Shown here: piece by piece, positions 36,494-41,943 of the stretch
Layout: every line of letters starts with the position of its first letter
Numbering within the stretch: the first letter of the stretch is position 1
The notes under the pieces: generated by a model
Database searches by the model: none
What the model was told of the DNA's origin: nothing
Seen by the model: only the letters and a program-made list of their open reading frames with translations
Virus record (IMG/VR): IMGVR_UViG_3300032223_001557
Coordinates: 1-41,943 of that record
Source: a virus
Reading direction: 5' to 3' (one strand)
DNA: 41,943 nt
Program-made: the position numbers and the translations under genes

Positions 36494-37645
36494 ATGAAAG
36501 ACAAAGACGCATTAATTTTAGAAAGTTTGTATCAAAGTGAAATACAACCTAAAAGTGTATTGGAAGCTTACGATGATTTGGGTGCAAAAACTAAAACAAT
36601 AAACCCACAAGAACTTATTGATTATATTAATAGAATTTCTGAAAGAAAGACAAGGGAAAAGGATAGAAAGTTCAGAGCAAATGATCCATATAAAGCAAGA
36701 GATTATTTAACAAAACCCCATATTCATGCTTCTATTACAAAGAAAATTATAATCAAAACACCACAAGGTGAAAAGGTAGATTTAGATCAGTTTAAACAAA
36801 TTATCGGTATAAGACCAGATAACATCTTAAGACAAAATGATAAGATGAAAGCAAGTGAAACTGCTGATACTATATTTTATAATACATCATTACCAGCACT
36901 CAAAGGATTAGCTGTTGATGAAGACACTGGTGAATTTAAAATTGTTGACACATGTCCTAATGCAGGGAATTGTCAGTTAATTTGTTATGCAAAACATGGT
37001 AACTATACATTGTTCCCAGACGCTTCTTTAAGTCAACATAAAACATTAAATTATCTTTTTAATGATGCTGCTGGATTTAGATCACAGTTGGTAAGAGAAA
37101 TTAAAAATAAAATAAAATCTAATAAGAAAAAAGTACAAATCCGTTGGAATGATTCTGGTGATTTATTATCACCCAAATTTTTCGATATGGTAATGGGTAT
37201 TATTAATGAAACTCCTGATGCTGATCACTATGTGTATACTAAAGAAGTAGCTCAAGCCAAGTCATATTTAAATCACCCTCAAAATGTTATTTTCAATTAT
37301 TCTTATGGTGGTAGAAAAGATAGTTTAATTGATCCAGTAAAAGACAAAGTTTCACACATAGTTAACATAAAGGATGATACAAAGGAACCTGCTCTTTATG
37401 CTATATCAAAAATGAAATATATAGAAAAGAAAGGTGGTAAATGGGTTTATAATAATCTAGATGCTGTTAAACAATTAATTGCACAACGTTATAAAATAAA
37501 TCCTAATTCTATATTAACTATTGATGAATTATCAAAAACACCTCAAGGTCAAAGAGGTCAATATAATGTTATCGTTCTCCCTAAAGAATCCGATCTTTCT
37601 GCATCTCGTAGAGATGTTCTTGGTACATATTTAATCATACACTAA
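36494..37645 (+). CDS. Gp88-family protein with LILESLY leader
   Basis: 383 aa. Leader MKDKDALILESLY, then a body matching the Gene Product 88 family: TCPNAGNCQLICYAKHG (Cys at CxxxxxCxxxC), QIRWNDSGDLLSPKFFDMVMG and a late IVLPKESDLSASRRD. The three-Cys cluster could hold an iron-sulfur centre, as in radical-SAM-like phage proteins, but this is unproven. An enzyme carrying a virion-type leader is unusual. Confidence 0.78.
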   Translation: MKDKDALILESLYQSEIQPKSVLEAYDDLGAKTKTINPQELIDYINRISERKTREKDRKFRANDPYKARDYLTKPHIHASITKKIIIKTPQGEKVDLDQFKQIIGIRPDNILRQNDKMKASETADTIFYNTSLPALKGLAVDEDTGEFKIVDTCPNAGNCQLICYAKHGNYTLFPDASLSQHKTLNYLFNDAAGFRSQLVREIKNKIKSNKKKVQIRWNDSGDLLSPKFFDMVMGIINETPDADHYVYTKEVAQAKSYLNHPQNVIFNYSYGGRKDSLIDPVKDKVSHIVNIKDDTKEPALYAISKMKYIEKKGGKWVYNNLDAVKQLIAQRYKINPNSILTIDELSKTPQGQRGQYNVIVLPKESDLSASRRDVLGTYLIIH

Positions 37646-37673
37646 ACTGATATTTTAACCTGATAAGTATTAG

Positions 37674-37922
37674 GTGAAAGCAAATAAAAAGGACTTCTCC
37701 AAGAGGATGAAGACTAAGGAGATTGAAAATCTTCGCAAGAAGAAACTCAATCTCGTTATAAAAGAATTTAAGATTCGTGAGATAGAAGATGAAACTGGTG
37801 AGGTTCAAAATAATACCGTTATCCAAATTTCATTTGAGGGTATCCTTATAACTTTAAGTGTTTCTACCGCAATGAAGCTTGGTAGAGAACTTTCTGACTT
37901 GTTTGAGATGAAGAAGAGGTAA
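37674..37922 (+). CDS. Hypothetical protein, 82 aa
   Basis: GTG start giving MKANKKDFSKRMKTKEIENL, or an internal ATG at 37707 (MKTKEIENL). A basic helix and then a beta-rich part (IQISFEGILITLSVS). The GTG is preceded by no clear ribosome site, so the start is uncertain. Unrecognised. Confidence 0.6.
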   Translation: MKANKKDFSKRMKTKEIENLRKKKLNLVIKEFKIREIEDETGEVQNNTVIQISFEGILITLSVSTAMKLGRELSDLFEMKKR

Positions 37923-37933
37923 GTAGTATTATT

Positions 37934-38539
37934 ATGTATTCAAATTCCAAAGAACAAGTCAGTTTAGAAGAAGCCTATCGCAGAGTTCACCTTGAAGAAA
38001 AAGAGGAATCTTGTGGTTGTAAAGATGATTGTGATTGTGAAAATGATTGTAAATGGGCAAAAGAAGGTTGCGATTGCGGCAATTGTGAAGCTTGTTTCAA
38101 AAACTCAGCTGAAGGTCAAAAGAAAGAACAAGTTAAAGAGAGTTTAGTTGATATTGGAACTGCTATTGTTCAAAATGATAGTCCATCACAAGTTATGGCT
38201 GAATTGGCAAGATGGGCATTTGTAATTGGTGGCACTATTGCAACAGGTACATTATTTGCAAATCAAGAAAAGGCTGCTCATTATATAGCTGAATTGATGC
38301 ATATTCCTAAATTCAATCAAACTGTAAAGGAAATTGAAGAAGACCTCAAGAGTGATAATATCCAAAAATTAAAAGATGCTCACAATAAGAAGGTTAGACT
38401 TCTCAGAGTTCTTGATAACAATGTTATTAAAAAGGCAGTTGAATTGGGTTTATTGAAAGATCCAAACAAGGCATATGAAGCTCTTGAAAAGGATGTTGAT
38501 ATCGTAAGTCAAGAAGCTGCAAAAATAGAAAGAATGTAA
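37934..38539 (+). CDS. Cys-rich leader, membrane-helix protein, 201 aa
   Basis: MYSNSKEQVSLEEAYRRVHL (SLEEA leader type), then a dense Cys cluster (CGCKDDCDCENDC, CDCGNCEAC, about residues 27-54), a hydrophobic helix (WAFVIGGTIATGTLF, about 92-106) and a coiled-coil C-terminus. The Cys cluster probably binds metal. Possibly virion-associated. No family known. Confidence 0.7.
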   Translation: MYSNSKEQVSLEEAYRRVHLEEKEESCGCKDDCDCENDCKWAKEGCDCGNCEACFKNSAEGQKKEQVKESLVDIGTAIVQNDSPSQVMAELARWAFVIGGTIATGTLFANQEKAAHYIAELMHIPKFNQTVKEIEEDLKSDNIQKLKDAHNKKVRLLRVLDNNVIKKAVELGLLKDPNKAYEALEKDVDIVSQEAAKIERM

Positions 38540-38540
38540 C

Positions 38541-38569
38541 TTGACATTTCGTTGAGTATAAATTAATAT
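38541..38569 (+). promoter_or_regulatory. Promoter, near-leaderless geometry
   Basis: TTGACA (38541-38546), 17 nt, TAATAT (38564-38569), 7 nt, ATG at 38577. Confidence 0.78.
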
Positions 38570-38576
38570 AGGTAAT

Positions 38577-39005
38577 ATGAAATTATCTACATTAACAGAC
38601 AACATTAAGCTTTGGATTGATAAACTTAACGAACCTATTGTTGATACAACCTTTTCAGATTATTATAATGGTTCTGATAATGAATTAGAGAATATCTTTC
38701 TTGAAATTCAAAAACTTACAATTCATCCAGTTAATATTTTTGGTATTAATGATTATCAGCGTAGATTAGATTTTCTTGCTAATGAAGGTCTTAATATTCT
38801 TAGCTTCTCTGAAAAGCCAAAGAGTTTTAAAGTTACTCCAAAAGAAGCTGATGAATTAATTTTAAATCTTGCCAAGAAGAATAAATACAAGAAGGTTGCA
38901 AAAACTGCTATTAAAAAGAATTTAAAAGAAGCTTATAAGTCTTATAAGAAGACTGTTATATCTTCTGCTAATCTTGATTCACCCAAAATCAAGAAAAATA
39001 AATAA
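38577..39005 (+). CDS. Hypothetical protein, 142 aa
   Basis: MKLSTLTDNIKLWIDKLNEP, NIFGINDYQRRLDFLANEGLNIL, and a Lys-rich C-terminal third. No known domain. Starts 7 nt after a promoter -10. One base precedes the next ATG. Confidence 0.68.
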   Translation: MKLSTLTDNIKLWIDKLNEPIVDTTFSDYYNGSDNELENIFLEIQKLTIHPVNIFGINDYQRRLDFLANEGLNILSFSEKPKSFKVTPKEADELILNLAKKNKYKKVAKTAIKKNLKEAYKSYKKTVISSANLDSPKIKKNK

Positions 39006-39006
39006 T

Positions 39007-39132
39007 ATGGCTGGTAAAGGAGATAAACCAAGAGCCGTTGATAGTAAAAAATGGGTAGAAAACTTTCCTAAGATTACTGGTAAGGTTGATGGGTTTCTTA
39101 AAAACAAAAATAAGATTACTAAGAAATACTAA
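39007..39132 (+). CDS. GKGDKPR-type small phage protein, 41 aa
   Basis: MAGKGDKPRAVDSKKWVENF then PKITGKVDGFLKNKNK. The GKGDKPRxxxxKWxENFxxI pattern is common in small basic phage proteins (often GKGDKPRPV...ENYDRI). Function unknown. Its end overlaps the convergent nucleotidyltransferase gene by 14 nt. Confidence 0.72.
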   Translation: MAGKGDKPRAVDSKKWVENFPKITGKVDGFLKNKNKITKKY

Positions 39133-39817
39133 GATATTTCTTGAAACTTGTTTTTTCTAATGATAAAGAAGAGTCTTCTAATTCGTTAAAATAATTAAAT
39201 ATTTTAGCAATATATCCAGACCCTCTTAACTTTTTAAATACAAGATTTCCAATGGAATATTCACCTTCTTCTGATTCTAAACCAGATTTTCTAAAGTTTT
39301 TAATTTCCCCTTTCAATTCTTTAGCTTCGTCAGAAGTTCCATTTGATTTGATTAACTTATCAATTTTCTTTTCTACATCTTTAGCAATCTTAACAACTTC
39401 TGGATCATTGAGACTTCTTGTTTTAGGATTTGGTTCTTGTACCCATTCATTATTAATTAAATCATAAACGGCTTTATCTTTATGAAAAACTTCCTTGTCT
39501 TTCATGTTTACTTCTACCTTATAACCTTTTATAAATATATTATGATGACTATTAAAGAGTTTACAGATAAGATCAAAATACTCGGTTAAAGTATTATGAG
39601 TATGATTTTCAAGAACCTTAACAATAATATGAACATCAATATCACTGGCGGCAGTCCACTTAAAAGAAGCAAGGGAACCTGTAAAGTAAATGTTTTTAAT
39701 CTCAACAAGTGTCGCAACATCATCAGCAACCTTATGGGCGATTACCAAAAGTTTATCTCTAACTTCGGGTATGATCCTATTATCCTTTCCCCATATTTTT
39801 TCGTTTAACCTTTGCAT
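39119..39817 (-). CDS. Nucleotidyltransferase (Pol beta-like fold)
   Basis: 232 aa. IYFTGSLASFKWTAASDIDVHIIV holds the GS-(x)n-DxD signature (GSLAS then SDIDVH) of minimal nucleotidyltransferases. A Lys-rich helical C-terminus follows. It may transfer a nucleotide to RNA, protein or a small molecule, or be an antitoxin/toxin-like MNT. It stands alone on the minus strand. TATAAT lies only 2 nt before the ATG on that strand. Confidence 0.8.
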   Translation of the reverse strand: MQRLNEKIWGKDNRIIPEVRDKLLVIAHKVADDVATLVEIKNIYFTGSLASFKWTAASDIDVHIIVKVLENHTHNTLTEYFDLICKLFNSHHNIFIKGYKVEVNMKDKEVFHKDKAVYDLINNEWVQEPNPKTRSLNDPEVVKIAKDVEKKIDKLIKSNGTSDEAKELKGEIKNFRKSGLESEEGEYSIGNLVFKKLRGSGYIAKIFNYFNELEDSSLSLEKTSFKKYLSIS

Positions 39818-39884
39818 GTATTATACTTATTTACATTTTGCGATTTGTATTGACTAAATATTATAAAATGTTATCCTTTTAAAA

Positions 39885-40037
39885 ATGGAAGAATTAGAAG
39901 AATCTCTTAAAAGAATAAACCAAGAAATTGAAACAGAAACAGATAAGATGACTGAAGCTGCAAAAAAAATAGAAGATTTAAAAAGGCAAAAAATAGCCAT
40001 TCAATCAATCTTGGGTACTTTAACAAAGTCTTACTAA
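39885..40037 (+). CDS. Coiled-coil peptide, 50 aa
   Basis: MEELEESLKRINQEIETETD followed by continuous heptads to KSY. A single alpha-helical coiled coil. A TTGCGA...TATAAA promoter is possible in the divergent gap. Ends 3 nt before the next gene. Confidence 0.6.
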   Translation: MEELEESLKRINQEIETETDKMTEAAKKIEDLKRQKIAIQSILGTLTKSY

Positions 40038-40040
40038 TAT

Positions 40041-40250
40041 ATGTTAAAGATTGATAATTTTATCACAATGGAAGATGGCATTTTTTATGTCGATCTTGAT
40101 AGTTATAATGAACAAGCTGATATTAAATTTGGTGATGGTGATATGGTGAGATTTGTTTTTGATGGTATAAAGTATATTGGAACCATTGTTAATAATGGTG
40201 GTGGTAAGCTTGGTATTTACCACATAGAAAAAATTAAAAAATTATCTTGA
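40041..40250 (+). CDS. Hypothetical beta-rich protein, 69 aa
   Basis: MLKIDNFITMEDGIFYVDLD, IKFGDGDMVRFVFDGIKYIGTIVNNGGGKLG: alternating strands as in a small barrel (SH3-like). Unrecognised. Confidence 0.65.
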   Translation: MLKIDNFITMEDGIFYVDLDSYNEQADIKFGDGDMVRFVFDGIKYIGTIVNNGGGKLGIYHIEKIKKLS

Positions 40251-40274
40251 AGTCTTTTGTATATTTGATATCAT
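40247..40274 (+). promoter_or_regulatory. Promoter, leaderless geometry
   Basis: TTGAAG (40247-40252), 16 nt, TATCAT (40269-40274), 6 nt, ATG at 40281. The -35 includes the stop codon of the previous gene. Confidence 0.68.
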
Positions 40275-40280
40275 ATATCT

Positions 40281-41225
40281 ATGTACACTAATACGTCTTT
40301 ATATTACGATGATATATATCTAGTTCCCAAGTATTCAGAGCTTAACTCAAGAAGTGAAGCAGACACATCAATAGTATTTGGTAGGAATAGATTCCAGCTT
40401 CCAGTTGTACCATCTAACATGATGTCTGTTATCAACGAGGAATGGGCTAAGTGGCTATGTGACAATCATTACTTCTATGTGATGCATCGTTTTGATAAAA
40501 CAACTGTTCCATTTGTTCGTAAAGCAAATGAAGAGGAATGGGATGTTATTAGTATTTCAACTGGTGTTAATGAAGATAGTTTAGCTGAACTTGAGATATT
40601 AAAGAATGATAAATGTACGATTGATTATATCACTATTGACGTTGCTCATGGTCATCACATTAAAGTTAAGAATCGCATTGAGGATATTAAAACATTATTT
40701 CCTAATGCATTTGTTATTGCTGGTAATACATCTACAACGACAGCAACAGTTGATTTAGAAGAATGGGGAGCAGATGCTACCAAATGTTTAATTGGCACAG
40801 GATCTGCTTGCTCTACAAAGTATCAAACTGGATTCCATGTACCCTCGTTCTCCTGCATTTTGGATTGCTCTTATGTTGCTAAAAAGCCTATCATCGCTGA
40901 CGGAGGTGCTAGGTATTATGGCGATATTGCAAAGGCATTGGTAGGTGGTGCTACTATGGTTATGAGTGGTGGTATGTTTGCCTCTTGTAATGATTCTCCT
41001 GCACCATTTGTAGATGGTAAGAAACATTATTTTGGTAATGCATCGGCTACAGCTAAAGGTCAGAATCTTCATGTTGAAGGTTTTGACTTGCAGATTGAAA
41101 TGGCAGAGGTAAGTTTAAAAGAAAGGATGATAGAAATCAGACAAGCCTTGCAAAGTTCAATTAGCTATGCAGGTGGAAAAGATTTATCAGCTTTTAACGG
41201 AATAAGATATGTCACAATTAAATAA
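40281..41225 (+). CDS. IMP dehydrogenase / GMP reductase homologue
   Basis: 314 aa TIM-barrel without CBS domains. LYYDDIYLVPKYSEL matches the N-terminal D-LLxP region, PVVPSNMMSV follows, IGTGSACSTKYQTGF is the catalytic loop with its Cys, and IIADGGARYYGDIAKAL then MVMSGGMFA are the phosphate-binding parts. GMP reductase (GMP to IMP, NADPH) fits the length best, but IMPDH-type activity is not excluded. It could shift purine pools during infection. Confidence 0.85.
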   Translation: MYTNTSLYYDDIYLVPKYSELNSRSEADTSIVFGRNRFQLPVVPSNMMSVINEEWAKWLCDNHYFYVMHRFDKTTVPFVRKANEEEWDVISISTGVNEDSLAELEILKNDKCTIDYITIDVAHGHHIKVKNRIEDIKTLFPNAFVIAGNTSTTTATVDLEEWGADATKCLIGTGSACSTKYQTGFHVPSFSCILDCSYVAKKPIIADGGARYYGDIAKALVGGATMVMSGGMFASCNDSPAPFVDGKKHYFGNASATAKGQNLHVEGFDLQIEMAEVSLKERMIEIRQALQSSISYAGGKDLSAFNGIRYVTIK

Positions 41226-41409
41226 TCAAGAACTAACAGAAGAATCAATTTATCTAGTATACAGTAAAGATACAGATAAAGAAGGTAAAAGACTAGTAGA
41301 AGTTGCTCAATATCGTAAGGATAAATTCTGGTTTTTTGGATGGGAAGTACCAGAAACACCTGAAAAATTTGAGTATTGGAAAGAATTAGTTTTGTCAATT
41401 AAAGAGTAA
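41209..41409 (+). CDS. Hypothetical protein, 66 aa
   Basis: MSQLNNQELTEESIYLVYSK with a Trp-rich middle (FWFFGWEVPETPEKFEYWKE). It overlaps the end of the previous gene by 17 nt. No known domain. Confidence 0.65.
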   Translation: MSQLNNQELTEESIYLVYSKDTDKEGKRLVEVAQYRKDKFWFFGWEVPETPEKFEYWKELVLSIKE

Positions 41410-41418
41410 AGGTGTAAA

Positions 41419-41424
41419 TATAGT
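41419..41424 (+). promoter_or_regulatory. Probable -10 box, leaderless geometry
   Basis: TATAGT at 41419-41424, 6 nt before the ATG at 41431. No convincing -35 is placed at 16-18 nt. Confidence 0.4.
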
Positions 41425-41430
41425 TAGCAT

Positions 41431-41943
41431 ATGTCTAACTATGTCTTTAACAATTTAGTTTCTTCCATACCTTTTAATCCAAATGTTGCATTTAACAACT
41501 CTTGGATAACTGTTGGTAATAATGCAGGAAGAGAACTTTATGCTAATGCATCTTATATTACCAATTTGGATGATATTAGTATAAGCCTTCAAGCTGGTAA
41601 CTTAGATATTGGTGCAGTTCACATTATAGATAAAGATAGTGGTTTAGCAGTAAGTGTTGCTGATGTTGGTGCTGGCTTGGGTGCTATAAGAGTATTATCA
41701 CAAGATTTAGAATCGGTTCATGATGTTGTTGGACTTGGTGATTTAAGTGGTAATCGTGTAGGTGTTACCAATAGTGCATTAAATGTATTTGTAACAAATG
41801 GTATTAGTGCAGTTTCTATTACTAACTTTCCTACACAATTAACAGCAGTATCAGTAACTAACTTTCCTACACAATTAACAGCAGTATCAGTAACTAACTT
41901 TCCTACACAATTAACAGCAGTATCAGTAACTAACTTTCCTACA
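41431..41943 (+). CDS. Probable virion protein with VTNFPTQL repeats, 3' end outside window
   Basis: MSNYVFNNLVSSIPFNPNVA, open to the end of the window (171 residues visible). From about residue 125 it becomes a 12-residue repeat (SVTNFPTQLTAV). VTNFP repeats of this kind are common in phage structural proteins (tail, neck or fibre associated). A beta-repeat fibre or shaft is likely. The full protein lies partly beyond the window. Confidence 0.75.
   Translation, partial: MSNYVFNNLVSSIPFNPNVAFNNSWITVGNNAGRELYANASYITNLDDISISLQAGNLDIGAVHIIDKDSGLAVSVADVGAGLGAIRVLSQDLESVHDVVGLGDLSGNRVGVTNSALNVFVTNGISAVSITNFPTQLTAVSVTNFPTQLTAVSVTNFPTQLTAVSVTNFPT
41815..41943 (+). repeat. 36-bp coding tandem repeat
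   Basis: Near-identical 36-bp units (for example AACTTTCC starting at 41824 and 41860) encode 12-residue VTNFPTQL repeats and run off the window end. The near-identity at DNA level suggests recent expansion. Confidence 0.85.

Overview
This is an interior window of a tailed double-stranded DNA phage (Caudoviricetes), probably a large one. It holds an rIIA/rIIB-like pair, five tRNA genes, a DUF6065 protein, a GKGDKPR-type small protein, a Gp88-family protein, HNH endonucleases and dozens of small genes packed on the plus strand with ATGA overlaps. Standard stops are used (TAA, TAG and TGA all occur). I cannot name the host. Promoters look like ordinary sigma-70 sites (TTGACA, about 17 nt, TAnnnT), but Shine-Dalgarno sites are rare. 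Many genes start exactly where their transcript should start, which suggests leaderless mRNAs.

Layout. (1) 1-10.8 kb, AT-rich: small genes ended by a repeated promoter cassette, then a nucleotide-sugar operon (metallophosphoesterase, cytidylyltransferase, RmlB-like, RmlC-like), small genes, an APS kinase and three proteins that may be virion-associated. (2) 10.8-12.6 kb: small membrane genes and an AT-rich repeat tract at 11.4-11.77 kb. (3) 12.6-30.6 kb, richer in GC (highest at 24-30.5 kb): rIIA, rIIB, tRNAs for Leu(UAA), a class II tRNA with anticodon UAU, Arg(UCU), Lys(UUU) and Met/Ile2(CAU), a C5-type methyltransferase-like gene, a YubB-like gene, an HhH DNA glycosylase, a DUF932 gene, a ribbon-helix-helix-like gene and a DUF4313-like gene. 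This block carries 25 exact copies of the 11-mer TTGTATTACAC (either orientation), several strong terminators and a twice-copied three-hairpin RNA element. (4) 30.7-34.3 kb: HNH endonuclease genes, one rightward and two in a leftward operon. (5) 34.3-41.9 kb, AT-rich: LpxH-like phosphoesterase, proteins with a capsid-targeting-like N-terminus, a lipoprotein, a nucleotidyltransferase, an IMPDH/GMP-reductase homologue and the start of a probable virion protein with 36-bp repeats.

The strongest signals are regulatory. A -10 box lies 6 or 7 nt before the ATG in 16 places. A promoter cassette doubles as the end of the upstream gene, giving an LDTSS-type tail. A large dispersed palindromic operator-like family is confined to one block. 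A separate element has two 10-mers phased by 18 nt. A three-hairpin RNA element shows compensatory changes and begins at the upstream stop codon. Functional claims below rest on motifs read by eye; no database search was run.
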